Below are positions 16,067-25,456 of a stretch of DNA of 64,000 nt, piece after piece. Origin of the DNA: Aliivibrio salmonicida LFI1238 (lineage in GTDB: Bacteria; Pseudomonadota; Gammaproteobacteria; Enterobacterales; Vibrionaceae); the NCBI RefSeq assembly GCF_000196495.1, contig NC_011313.1, positions 744,001 through 808,000 on the forward strand, read 5' to 3'. Each line of letters starts with the position of its first letter. The first letter of the stretch is position 1. The notes under the pieces are model-generated. The model was not told the DNA's origin. It was given only the letters and a program-made list of their open reading frames with translations, and did not search any database. Made by a program: the position numbers and the translations under genes.

Positions 16067-17267
16067 ATCTTAATGCCTCTGCTGGTTGTACGACTGCCGC
16101 TCGATAAGATGGGAATACGGTCGCTAATAAACTTAATAAAATGGCTAGAATAATGACTACACACACTTGTAATGGTTCAACCTCTGCTGGTAAAGAACCA
16201 CCAACAGTAAATAAAGATAACCCAAATGTAGAAAGGATAACATTTATGTTACTGGCAAATAATGCACCTAGTGCACCACCAACAATCGATCCAATCACAC
16301 CACTACTTGCGCCTTGCACCATAAAAATAGACAGCACTTGGTTACTTGTCATTCCTTGGGTTTTTAAAATCGCGACTTCCGCTTGTTTCTCCATCACCAC
16401 CATAATAAGAGCTGAGATGATATTAAACGCGGCAATGGCAACAATTAGACCAAGCATTAAGCCCATCATATTTTTTTCCATTTTTACCGCTTGAAATAAT
16501 TCACCGCGTTGATCACGCCAATCACTCCATGTCATCTCGTTTTTTAGAGGCAATTTAGCCAATTCAGTGACTTGGAAGGGGTCATCGAAAAATAAACGCC
16601 ATCCAGTAATATTGCCTTTTTTAAGCTTCATTAAACGCGCAGTGTCTTGAATATTTGCGACCATTAACTGACCATCAACATCCGAACCCGTATTAAATAC
16701 ACCCACCACTTTAAAATTGCGCTGGCTAGGAATTCGACCTAAAGGTGTATATTGACTGGCGTTAGTTACCATTATTCGCACCGTATCACCGTAACGAACA
16801 TTTAATTCACGAGCCAGCTTCGAGCCAAGAAATATACCGTATTCTCCTGCAGCCAATTGACGGATATTGCCAGAAATTAATTCATAGGCAATAGGATCAT
16901 ATTCATCTGGGTCAATACCAACAAGCATGCCAGCGCTTAAGCCTTTCGCACTCTGAATAATCGCTTCCCCTCGAACGACTGGCGTAACTTGAGTCACATG
17001 GGGCAAACTTGCCACGTAATTTCGGTCATCATCCGATGGGATAATTTGATCGCTTTCACTTGAAATAACCGCTTGAGGTAACACCCCTAAAATACGATCT
17101 TTAAGTTGTCCTTCAAACCCATTCATAACCGACAATACGGTCACCAAAGATAACACGCCAATCGTGATACCTGCGGTTGACATATAAGAGATAAAACGAC
17201 TGAACCTATCGCCAGAACGCCCTCTTAAATATCGTAATCCTATAAATACTGATACTGGATGAAACAT
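16059..17267 (-). CDS. lolC: Lipoprotein-releasing ABC transporter permease LolC
   Basis: The 402-residue product begins FHPVSVFIGLRYLRGRSGDRFSRFIS and has one N-terminal membrane segment, a periplasmic domain of about 220 residues and three C-terminal membrane segments, as expected for LolC, the subunit that contacts LolA. The ATG at 17265-17267 is preceded by GAGAGAA; an upstream in-frame TTG is rejected. It is the first gene of lolCDE and diverges from the PilZ-like gene at 17451 over a 180-base region that must hold both promoters. Confidence 0.94.
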   Translation of the reverse strand: MFHPVSVFIGLRYLRGRSGDRFSRFISYMSTAGITIGVLSLVTVLSVMNGFEGQLKDRILGVLPQAVISSESDQIIPSDDDRNYVASLPHVTQVTPVVRGEAIIQSAKGLSAGMLVGIDPDEYDPIAYELISGNIRQLAAGEYGIFLGSKLARELNVRYGDTVRIMVTNASQYTPLGRIPSQRNFKVVGVFNTGSDVDGQLMVANIQDTARLMKLKKGNITGWRLFFDDPFQVTELAKLPLKNEMTWSDWRDQRGELFQAVKMEKNMMGLMLGLIVAIAAFNIISALIMVVMEKQAEVAILKTQGMTSNQVLSIFMVQGASSGVIGSIVGGALGALFASNINVILSTFGLSLFTVGGSLPAEVEPLQVCVVIILAILLSLLATVFPSYRAAVVQPAEALRYE

Positions 17268-17450
17268 AAATTCTCTCAATCACACTTAGAATAGTGATAA
17301 TAATGGGTATACCCAAGCAACTTAGGGGCACAGTCTATCACGTAAAATACTGGTATTTATTCCTTTTTTTACTATCTTACCTAAGATTAAACACTTGCTG
17401 ATGCGCATTGACTTCGCCATAATCAGAGAATAATAAATAGAGGGTCGTTT

Positions 17451-18020
17451 ATGTCACACAATGAATACTTTTCGGTTCACTATGATCTAACGATCAATGT
17501 AGAACCTCTTGCTGTAGATGATTCATTACCAAACATGGACACGTTTGAACGTGAAATCCCTGCGCCCTTTCGAGTCGCACAAGAATGCAGTGCACTTGAT
17601 GATGTTTCAGAACGCGAACTTTCTTTCTTAAAACAAGATGATGGAAAGCGCCTTGCTAGCTACCTGAACAACCAAGACAAAAAACTAAACCTTCTTCTGT
17701 CTTACTTGTTAATTCAACAAGACAACAAAGATTATCGTTATAAAACCACCACGTTTGGCGCAAGTAAGTTTACTTTTGAAAGTAAAACACCACTAATTCA
17801 AGGCCAACATACACGTGTGAAATTGTTTTTAGAGCACCCACCAGCGGCAATTTATTGCTATGCAAGTGTGACACTATGCCAAGAAACAGACTCTGGATTT
17901 ATGATTGAAATGAGCTACGATCGCCTACGCGATATTGATCAAGATTTGCTAATAAAAGCGGCGCTCTTTCAACAACAAAAAATCCTAAAACTTCGCGCTC
18001 AAGAACGCAACTTAACTTAA
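17451..18020 (+). CDS. PilZ-domain-like protein at the PlzB position, non-canonical
   Basis: In Vibrio cholerae the gene between lolC and mfd encodes PlzB, one of five PilZ-domain proteins; this 189-residue protein occupies the same place. The C-terminal 80 residues fit a PilZ barrel in outline (KTTTFGASKFTF, then RVKLFLE, YASVTL and GFMIEMSYDRLRDIDQDLL). The canonical c-di-GMP contacts, an RxxxR before the barrel and D/NxSxxG in it, are not present. Binding of c-di-GMP is therefore doubtful. It ends 15 bases before the mfd ATG, so the two are likely co-transcribed. The cytoplasmic function is unknown. Confidence 0.75.
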   Translation: MSHNEYFSVHYDLTINVEPLAVDDSLPNMDTFEREIPAPFRVAQECSALDDVSERELSFLKQDDGKRLASYLNNQDKKLNLLLSYLLIQQDNKDYRYKTTTFGASKFTFESKTPLIQGQHTRVKLFLEHPPAAIYCYASVTLCQETDSGFMIEMSYDRLRDIDQDLLIKAALFQQQKILKLRAQERNLT

Positions 18021-18035
18021 TTATTGAATATCCTG

Positions 18036-21000
18036 ATGCCTATTACTAATTTACTGTCATTATCATTACCAACAAAAGCCAATGATACCCGCTCTGTTGG
18101 TAATCTAACGGGCTCATCTCTTGCACTTGCTATTGCAGAGATAGAGCAACAACACACTGGTCCTATCGTGGTTGCGGTTACCGAGCCACAATTGGCGTTT
18201 CGTTTACAAAATGAAATTAACCAATTTAGCCAACAGTCTGTCGAGGTTTTTCCTGATTGGGAAACACTTCCTTATGACAGTTTCTCACCGCATCAGGACA
18301 TTATTTCAGATCGCTTATCGCGCTTATATCATTTGCCTAAGCAGAAGAATGGCACGCTAATCGTTCCGGTAAGTACCTTATTGCAGCGACAATCACCACA
18401 ATCTTTTCTGCACAAGCACGCCTTAGTAGTAAAAGTAGGTGATCATCTGTCGTTTGATAAACTCAAGCTGCAATTAGAAAAATCAGGCTACTTGCACGTT
18501 GATCAAGTCATGAGTCATGGTGAATACGCAAGCCGAGGGTCCATATTAGATTTATTCCCAATGGGGAATTCTCTGCCTTATCGTATCGACTTTTTTGATG
18601 ATGAAATTGATACCATCCGTCAGTTTGACCCTGATAATCAACGCACGATTGAAGAAGTAAAATCAATCAATCTACTCCCTGCTCACGAATTCCCAACGGA
18701 TGATGTAGCGATTGAAGATTTCCGTATTCGTTGGCGTCAGCGTTTTGATGCGCGCCGTGAACCAGAATCCGTTTATCAACAAATCAGTAAAGGGGCTTGG
18801 CCTGCTGGTATCGAATACTGGCAACCTCTGTTTTTTGATGAAACAGAAACCCTATTTGATTATCTACCAGACAACACGTTATTAGTGACGATTGGTGATA
18901 TTGAAAAAGCCGCAGATGATTTCTTAGCGGATGCTGAATATCGTTACGAGCAACGTCGTGTTGATCCTCTTCGCCCTCTTCTTCCTGTGAATGAATTGTG
19001 GTTAAGAACGACCGATATGTTTGGCTTCTTCAAACACTATCCACGAATCAAATTAGCGAAAGAACCTGAGATTGAAAAAGCCGGTCGTTTTAATCCTGAT
19101 TTATTAGAATTGCCTGAAATTGCTATTCAACATCAGAATAAAGAACCGTTTGCTCAATTCCGTCAGTTCTACGAAAAATTCAGTGGCCAAGTCATCTTCT
19201 CTGTTGAATCAGAAGGTCGCCGAGAAGCATTATTAGAATTATTAGCACGTATTAAGCTAAAACCTTCTATTTGTGATTCCTTAAAAGACGCCGTAGCGCA
19301 TAAGAACAAAGCGACGTTAGTGATCGGTTCTGCTGAGCGTGGTTTCATTCTTCAAAACCCATGCGTTGCCTTTATTTGTGAAAGTGACCTACTGGGTGAG
19401 CGCGTAATACAGCGTCGTCGACGTGGTGACAACAAAGCCGTTAATAGCAATACCATCATTCGTAACCTTGCTGAACTAAAAGTCGGTCAACCTGTCGTTC
19501 ACTTAGATCACGGTATTGGTCGTTATATGGGGCTTCAAACATTAGATGTTGGTGATATGCCAGCAGAATACATGATGTTAGAGTACCTAAACGAAACGAA
19601 ACTGTATGTTCCCGTGTCTTCACTTAATCTCATTAGCCGTTACTCAGCCGGCGCAGATGATTCTGCACCAATCAGTAAGCTAGGCAGTGATGCATGGGGC
19701 AAAGCTCGTCGTAAAGCCGCAGAGAAAGTCCGCGATGTAGCCGCAGAGCTATTGGATGTTTACGCCAAGCGCGCCATTAAACTTGGATTTGCCTTTAAAC
19801 AAGATAAAGAAGCTTACGCTGATTTCAGATCAAGCTTTCCGTTTGAAGAAACGCACGACCAAGAAATTGCGATTAACGACGTTTTATCTGATATGTGCCA
19901 AGCAAAAGCAATGGATCGTCTAGTTTGTGGTGATGTTGGCTTTGGTAAAACAGAAGTCGCAATGCGTGCCGCGTTCTTAGCAACAAACAATGAAAAACAA
20001 GTGGCCGTATTAGTTCCTACGACCCTACTTGCTCAACAGCATTTTGAAAATTTCCGAGACCGTTTCGCTAACTTCCCTATTCGTGTGGAAGTATTATCTC
20101 GATTCAAATCAGCCAAAGAACAAAAAGAAATTTTAGCGGCAACTGCAGAAGGTAAAGTTGATATTCTGATCGGTACGCACAAATTATTACAAGACAGTAT
20201 TAAATTTGATGATCTTGGTTTATTGGTTGTGGATGAAGAACACCGCTTTGGGGTTCGTCAAAAAGAAAAAGTAAAAGCAATGCGTTCGGATGTTGATATT
20301 CTGACCCTAACCGCGACCCCCATTCCAAGAACATTAAACATGGCAATGAGTGGCATGCGTGATTTATCTATCATCGCAACGCCTCCAGCTCGTCGTTTAG
20401 CGATCAAAACCTTCGTGCGTGAAAAAGCCGATGATGTCATTAAAGAAGCGATTCTTCGTGAAATCAAACGTGGTGGCCAAGTCTATGTCTTACATAATAA
20501 TGTAGAGACCATTGAAAGCGCGGCGAAAGACATTGAAAACCTGATCCCTGAAGCGCGAGTTACTTTGGCTCACGGTCAAATGCGTGAGCGTGAATTAGAG
20601 CGCATCATGGGTGATTTTTATCATCAACGTTTTAATGTTTTAGTCTGTACGACCATTATAGAAACCGGTATCGATGTTCCAACGGCCAATACCATTATTA
20701 TGGAGCGTGCCGATAAACTGGGTCTAGCGCAATTACACCAACTGCGTGGGCGTGTTGGTCGTTCTCACCACCAAGCGTATGCGTATTTACTAACGCCTCA
20801 TCCAAAAGCACTAAGCAAAGATGCCGTTAAGCGTTTAGATGCTATCGCGTCTCTTGAAGACTTAGGAGCCGGTTTTACTCTAGCAACACACGATTTAGAA
20901 ATCCGTGGTGCGGGTGAATTACTGGGTGATGGACAAAGTGGGCAAATCCAATCCGTTGGTTTTACGCTTTACATGGAAATGCTAGAACAAGCCGTTGAAG

Positions 21001-21491
21001 CATTAAAAGAAGGCAAAGAGCCCTCTTTAGATGATTTATTACGAGAACAAACCGAGGTCGAATTACGCTTACCCGCGTTAATTCCAGAAGAGTATATCCC
21101 AGATGTCAATACTCGACTGTCTCTCTATAAGCGTATTGCTAGTGTTTCAAGCAATGGCGAATTAGATGAGCTTAAAGTTGAAATCATTGACCGTTTTGGC
21201 TCTTTACCTGAAGCGGCACAAACATTATTAATCAGCGCAGAAGTTAAAATGCTTGCTGCATCGATAAAAGTGAAGAAATTGGAAGCTCACGGCAATGGCG
21301 GTTACATCGAATTTGAACCAACGGCAGACATTAATCCAATGTTCTTAGTTGGATTACTGCAAAAAGACCCAACCGGGTTTGCTTTAGATGGACCGACTAA
21401 AATTAAATTTATAAAAGACTTAACAGAGAGACAAGTGCGAATTAAATACGTAATGGACTTGCTCAATTTGTTTAACGAAAATAGAATCTAG
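18036..21491 (+). CDS. mfd: Transcription-repair coupling factor Mfd
   Basis: Mfd removes RNA polymerase stalled at DNA lesions and recruits UvrA. The 1151-residue product has the UvrB-like N-terminal region (DWETLPYDSFSPHQDIISDRLSRLY), the RNA-polymerase interaction domain around VVHLDHGIGRYMGL, and the RecG-like translocase with Walker A GDVGFGKTEVAMRAA, the DEEH box (VVDEEHRFGVRQKE) and motif VI (QLRGRVGRS). The C-terminal TRCF domain is complete. The ATG at 18036 is used instead of an upstream TTG because it matches the usual N-terminus of the family. Confidence 0.97.
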   Translation: MPITNLLSLSLPTKANDTRSVGNLTGSSLALAIAEIEQQHTGPIVVAVTEPQLAFRLQNEINQFSQQSVEVFPDWETLPYDSFSPHQDIISDRLSRLYHLPKQKNGTLIVPVSTLLQRQSPQSFLHKHALVVKVGDHLSFDKLKLQLEKSGYLHVDQVMSHGEYASRGSILDLFPMGNSLPYRIDFFDDEIDTIRQFDPDNQRTIEEVKSINLLPAHEFPTDDVAIEDFRIRWRQRFDARREPESVYQQISKGAWPAGIEYWQPLFFDETETLFDYLPDNTLLVTIGDIEKAADDFLADAEYRYEQRRVDPLRPLLPVNELWLRTTDMFGFFKHYPRIKLAKEPEIEKAGRFNPDLLELPEIAIQHQNKEPFAQFRQFYEKFSGQVIFSVESEGRREALLELLARIKLKPSICDSLKDAVAHKNKATLVIGSAERGFILQNPCVAFICESDLLGERVIQRRRRGDNKAVNSNTIIRNLAELKVGQPVVHLDHGIGRYMGLQTLDVGDMPAEYMMLEYLNETKLYVPVSSLNLISRYSAGADDSAPISKLGSDAWGKARRKAAEKVRDVAAELLDVYAKRAIKLGFAFKQDKEAYADFRSSFPFEETHDQEIAINDVLSDMCQAKAMDRLVCGDVGFGKTEVAMRAAFLATNNEKQVAVLVPTTLLAQQHFENFRDRFANFPIRVEVLSRFKSAKEQKEILAATAEGKVDILIGTHKLLQDSIKFDDLGLLVVDEEHRFGVRQKEKVKAMRSDVDILTLTATPIPRTLNMAMSGMRDLSIIATPPARRLAIKTFVREKADDVIKEAILREIKRGGQVYVLHNNVETIESAAKDIENLIPEARVTLAHGQMRERELERIMGDFYHQRFNVLVCTTIIETGIDVPTANTIIMERADKLGLAQLHQLRGRVGRSHHQAYAYLLTPHPKALSKDAVKRLDAIASLEDLGAGFTLATHDLEIRGAGELLGDGQSGQIQSVGFTLYMEMLEQAVEALKEGKEPSLDDLLREQTEVELRLPALIPEEYIPDVNTRLSLYKRIASVSSNGELDELKVEIIDRFGSLPEAAQTLLISAEVKMLAASIKVKKLEAHGNGGYIEFEPTADINPMFLVGLLQKDPTGFALDGPTKIKFIKDLTERQVRIKYVMDLLNLFNENRI

Positions 21492-21577
21492 TAAATAGTT
21501 ACATAAAATAAGAATAATCAAGCCATGGCGATCACGGATCGCATGGCGTACAAAAAGCATTCTTCACTGGAGTATGA

Positions 21578-22468
21578 ATGAAAAAAATAATTTACGCGTT
21601 GATTTTACTGGCAAGCTGGCCTTCATTTGCTCGCCAATTTGATGTTGAAGTCATCATTTTCAAGCGAAATGTAGAGCCATCGTCTTATCAAGAATCATGG
21701 CCTGATGTTTTAGACCCAATCAACTTAGAGCGCGCATTCTCATACCGCGATAGTGCTATGATGAGCCAAAATGGGGCTCGTCTATTGTCTTTATCTCAAT
21801 ATAAGTTAAATAATGTTTACACCAAACTGCAAAACCACGCAGGTTTTAAACCTCTGGTCCATGTGGCATGGCGACAAGGTGACCGTGGTTCATCTCGCTC
21901 TCCTATTTTCCATATTCAAGCTGGTCAAGATTTCTCAGACCGTTTTGTGGCGGATGGACGTACGATTGCAGATGCTAAGGCGGATTTAGCGTTAACCCCT
22001 TTAAACGCACCCGTTGCTATTGAAAAGAAAGTCGACACCTCAGAGACGGCTATTACTGAAACTGAAGTCACAGAGCCAGTAGCGGACACGTCAGGCTCAC
22101 TTCTTGAGTTAGATGGCACAATGCAAGTTTATGTTCAACATTACTTGTATGTAAAAACAACGTTAGACTTAAAAGTCCCTGGTCAGCATGAATTTATCGT
22201 TAACACGCCAATCGAAGAAAAAGAAATCACTGACGTTGAAGTAAACGAAGACACAAACATTATCGATGAAAACTCATCACTAGCGATTAAAGAAGATCCA
22301 AACGCAGATGTTCAACTGGGTCATTTAGAGAGTGTTACCCCAGAAACTGAAGTAAAAGAATTTTTAAAGTCATACCGCATGAAAGAAAAGCGTCAAATGC
22401 GCAGTGGCGAAACACACTATATTGACCACCCTCTAATGGGAATGATCATTCAGGTACGTAAAGTGTAA
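21578..22468 (+). CDS. csiV: CsiV, periplasmic peptidoglycan-binding cell-shape protein
   Basis: CsiV of Vibrio cholerae is a periplasmic protein that binds peptidoglycan and is needed for PBP1A/LpoA-dependent wall synthesis; the gene lies downstream of mfd, as here. The 296-residue product has a signal peptide (MKKIIYALILLASWPSFA), then the conserved start RQFDVEVIIFKRNVEP, the SQYKLNNVYTKLQNHAGFKPLVHVAWRQ segment, an acidic variable centre (about residues 145-260), and the C-terminal HYIDHPLMGMIIQV motif. A terminator follows. The assignment rests on synteny plus family pattern. Confidence 0.85.
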   Translation: MKKIIYALILLASWPSFARQFDVEVIIFKRNVEPSSYQESWPDVLDPINLERAFSYRDSAMMSQNGARLLSLSQYKLNNVYTKLQNHAGFKPLVHVAWRQGDRGSSRSPIFHIQAGQDFSDRFVADGRTIADAKADLALTPLNAPVAIEKKVDTSETAITETEVTEPVADTSGSLLELDGTMQVYVQHYLYVKTTLDLKVPGQHEFIVNTPIEEKEITDVEVNEDTNIIDENSSLAIKEDPNADVQLGHLESVTPETEVKEFLKSYRMKEKRQMRSGETHYIDHPLMGMIIQVRKV

Positions 22469-22497
22469 CTCGGTAAAACCTTTACAATAATTTACTC

Positions 22498-22527
22498 AAT
22501 AGGACGACATTTGTTGTCCTATTTTAT
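22498..22527 (+). terminator. Terminator of csiV
   Basis: AATAGGAC at 22498-22505 pairs with GTCCTATT at 22516-22523, with extra pairing inside, and is followed by TTATTT. It closes the mfd-csiV region before the IS66 element. Confidence 0.75.
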
Positions 22528-22663
22528 TTCTACTTATCTCAATTCATGCTATTTTCATTCGAAATAATTACCTATGAGAATTGTAAGCGTGCGGGGAACT
22601 ACACCTAACAAATAAAATTCATTATGCGTATCTTACGATCTTTCATTTAACGAGAACGTAATT

Positions 22664-22831
22664 ATGCAAAAAGATAAAAAGAGAACACCAGAGCAATGGC
22701 ACGCTCTATTTGAATCTCAGCAATCTAGCAAGCTTAGTGCCGCTGAATTTTGTCGTAACCATAATATTCTGCCAAAGACATTTAGTGCACGTAAAGCACG
22801 ATGGAAACAAAAGATTAACATTGCCAGCTAA
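22664..22831 (+). CDS. IS66 accessory protein TnpA-like
   Basis: This 55-residue frame contains the pattern RTPEQWHALFESQQSSKLSAAEFCRNHNI, a small helix-turn-helix protein found as the first gene of IS66 elements. It precedes tnpB by 45 bases. The frame is complete, though shorter than many IS66 TnpA proteins. Confidence 0.8.
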   Translation: MQKDKKRTPEQWHALFESQQSSKLSAAEFCRNHNILPKTFSARKARWKQKINIAS

Positions 22832-22876
22832 TACTGAACCTCACTGGATAGGACTCTTATTAAAAGGGTATCAATC

Positions 22877-23224
22877 ATGAATGTATTTACTGATGTTTCC
22901 ACCATTTATCTTCATCGTGATTTTGTCGATTTTCGCAAGGCCATTAATGGCCTTGTCGTGATTGTTGAGCAAGAAATGCAACTATCACCGTTTAGTGATG
23001 CTCTATTTATATTTTGCAATAAGCCTCGTGATAAACTCAAAATATTGTATTGGGATAAAACAGGATTCGCTTTATGGTACAAGCGATTAGATGAAGACCG
23101 CTTCAAATGGCCACGAAATATAAATAACGATACGTTAGCATTATCAGAGCAGCAACTGACACTGCTATTACAAGGTTTTGATATCTTAGGACATCAACCG
23201 GTACATTATCAAACAACCCTTTAA
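22877..23224 (+). CDS. IS66 accessory protein TnpB
   Basis: The 115-residue product is a typical IS66 Orf2 protein: it has the IYLHRDFVDFRKAINGLVVIVEQEM start and the central LKILYWDKTGFALWYKRLDEDRFKWP block that defines the family. TnpB is required for transposition of IS66 elements; its biochemical role is not settled. The length is normal and no lesion is visible. Confidence 0.93.
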   Translation: MNVFTDVSTIYLHRDFVDFRKAINGLVVIVEQEMQLSPFSDALFIFCNKPRDKLKILYWDKTGFALWYKRLDEDRFKWPRNINNDTLALSEQQLTLLLQGFDILGHQPVHYQTTL

Positions 23225-23295
23225 ATAGTTGATTCTCAGTCAAGAATAGGAGGCAACCGATTGATTACCTGTATTATCGTTATATAGTCATCTAC

Positions 23296-24781
23296 ATGAC
23301 TGATAAAATAAAACCACTTCCTGATACCATTGACGAGCTGAAAGCACTTGTGCTTCAGCTTGAAAATAAATATAACCGTCTTCTAGAGCAATTTCGGCTG
23401 GCTCAACATCAGCGCTTTGGTAAAAGCAGTGAATCTGACTCGACTCAATTTGATTTATTCAATGAAACAGAAGAAGAAATCATCATTGAAAATGATGACA
23501 CACAAACGATTACCTACACTCGTCAAAAGCCAAAACGCCAACGCTTACCTGAAGACTTACCGCGTACTGTTATTATCCACGACATAAAAGATAAAACTTG
23601 TAAGTGTTGCGGTCTAGAGATGCATGCGATGGGTAAAGACATCAGTGAAAAGTTGGAATTTGTACCAGCTAAAGTGGAAGTTATTCAACATGTTCGTCCT
23701 AAATATGCTTGCCGAAATTGTGAAAAAACATACTTCAGTAGACATTAAACAGCCCCAATGCCAGCGTCACCAATCCCTAAAGGGATTGCGACCGCAAGTT
23801 TACTTGCTCAAATTATTACGGCTAAATTTCAATACAGTCTTCCACTTTATCGTCAAGAAACGTTATTTCAGCAATGGGGGTATCATTATTGGACGGCGAA
23901 CGATGGCGGATTGGTTAATAAAATGCTCGGTACTATTTACCCCTCTTTATAACGAGTTACATCGTATTTTGCTTGAACAACCCACTCTGCATTGTGATGA
24001 AACAACGGTAAATGTGTTGGATGTTGAAAAAGCAAAATGTTATATGTGGGTCTACTGCTCTGGCTATGATTCTCCAGGCTCTGGTGTTTTGCCTGGAATT
24101 GTACTTTATGATTATCAATCTAGCAGGCATGGCTACCATCCAGTTAACTTTTTAAAAGGTTATAACGGGTATTTACATACCGATGGTTACCAAGGTTATG
24201 AACAAACTGAAGCGATTTTAGTTGGCTGTTGGGCACACGCACGTCGACGATTTATTGAGGCTCAACGTGTTCAAGTAAAAGGGAAAACAGGGAGTGCAGA
24301 TTGGGTATTGAGTAAAATCCAAAAGCTATACCGGATCGAATCGTTATTAAAAGAGGCTTCCCCTGAAGCCAAGTATGTTGCTAGGCAGACAGAAGCCCGC
24401 GATTTACTTAAAGAGCTCCGTGATTGGCTTGATAGCGCAGTTAGTCGAGTATCACCTAAAACAAAATTAGGTGAGGCGATTAGCTATACATTAAATCAAT
24501 GGGATAAATTAGTTCGTTATATTGATGATGGATTGTTATCTATTGATAACAATCGAGCAGAGCGAGCGGTTAAACCGTTTGTTATCGGCCGGAAAAACTG
24601 GTTATTTTCGGGTTCAACGGCTGGTGCAGATTCAAGTGCAATGCTTTACAGCATTGTAGAAACAGCAAAGGCAAACGGATTAATCCCTTACGATTATATT
24701 AGGTATTGTCTAGATCGTTTATGTGTTGGATCGCCAGATATCGATTCACTTTTACCTTGGAATGTAAAAGACAAGGTGTAG
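23296..24781 (+). pseudogene. IS66 transposase TnpC, frameshifted three times
   Basis: Patched together, the frame is a standard IS66 transposase: an N-terminal coiled coil (LKALVLQLENKYNRLLEQFRLAQ), the zinc finger with CKCCGLEM and CRNCEK, then the DDE core with LHCDETT, YLHTDGYQGYEQ and the late DNNRAERAVKPFVIGRKNWLFSGS. Three single-base changes break it. There is one A too many in the A-run at 23723-23728 (CEK should continue HTSVDIK), one base too few around 23747-23757 (IKQ should continue APMPASP), and one G too many in the G-run at 23876-23880 (QQWG should continue IIIGRRTM). The first shift leads to a TAA at 23746. All lie in homopolymers or repeats, so assembly error should be excluded. 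Confidence 0.85.
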
Positions 24782-24808
24782 TTCCCCGCACGCTTACTGA
24801 GAATTCAC

Positions 24809-25432
24809 ATGAAATCTATCATTAAACCACTGCTACTTATCCTTTCTTCTGCACTTTTTTTAACCGCTTGTAGCGACAGTAATGAACCAAAAGAAGGCGT
24901 TCAATACGAAGTGCTTCCTGCTGAATTAGCGGGTGCAAATATGGCTCCAGTAACGGAAGTTTTCGCATTATCTTGTGGCCACTGCCGTAACATGGAAAAT
25001 TTCTTGCCAGTAATTAGCCAAGAAGCCGGTACTGACATTGATAAAATGCACATTACCTTTAACCAATCAGCGCATGTAGCAGCAATGTTCTACTACGCGG
25101 CAGACATGCAAGTTGAAGGCACACCAGATCACGCATTCATGGAAGACTTATTTGCAGCAACGCAAATGGGTGAAGGTACAACGCTAACTCAACAACAAGA
25201 AGCGTACTCGAAAGCATTCACCTCTCGTGGCCTAACAAGTCCTTACGATTTTAATGACGAGCAACGTGATATTCTTATCCAAAAAGTAGATAATGCAAAA
25301 ATGCTGTCTGAACAATCAGGTATCAGTTCAGTTCCAACTTTTGTGGTTAACGGCAAATACAACGTGTTAATTGGTGGTCATGACGATCCTAAGAAAATCG
25401 CTGAAACTATCCGTTACCTACTAGAAAAGTAA
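24809..25432 (+). CDS. DsbA-family thioredoxin-like lipoprotein with CGHC active site
   Basis: The 207-residue product has a lipoprotein signal (LFLTAC, lipidated Cys21), a thioredoxin fold with the active site C56-G-H-C59 (VFALSCGHCRNMENF), an inserted helical domain and the cis-proline loop SSVPTFVVNGKYNV. This is the DsbA/DsbL layout, here tethered to a membrane. It presumably oxidises or rearranges disulfides of envelope proteins. An IS66 element ends 11 bases before its ATG; the only Shine-Dalgarno-like sequence, GAGAA, is part of the target duplication, and the native promoter must lie beyond 22575. Expression now depends on the IS. An FKBP-type isomerase follows 24 bases downstream. 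Confidence 0.85.
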   Translation: MKSIIKPLLLILSSALFLTACSDSNEPKEGVQYEVLPAELAGANMAPVTEVFALSCGHCRNMENFLPVISQEAGTDIDKMHITFNQSAHVAAMFYYAADMQVEGTPDHAFMEDLFAATQMGEGTTLTQQQEAYSKAFTSRGLTSPYDFNDEQRDILIQKVDNAKMLSEQSGISSVPTFVVNGKYNVLIGGHDDPKKIAETIRYLLEK

Positions 25433-25456
25433 TTTATTTAAACATAAGGAAATAAC

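Larger units (their letters stand above)
22583..24797 (+). mobile_element. IS66-family insertion sequence, 2215 bp, with 8-bp target duplication
   Basis: The ends are perfect 24-bp inverted repeats (22583-22606, beginning GTAAGCGTGCGGGG, and 24774-24797). The target TGAGAATT is duplicated at 22575-22582 and 24798-24805; eight bases is the IS66 rule. Inside are the three usual genes: the TnpA-like (22664-22831), TnpB (22877-23224) and the large TnpC transposase (23296-24781). The last carries three single-base shifts, so this copy is probably unable to transpose by itself. The right end abuts the start of the DsbA-like lipoprotein gene. Confidence 0.95.
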
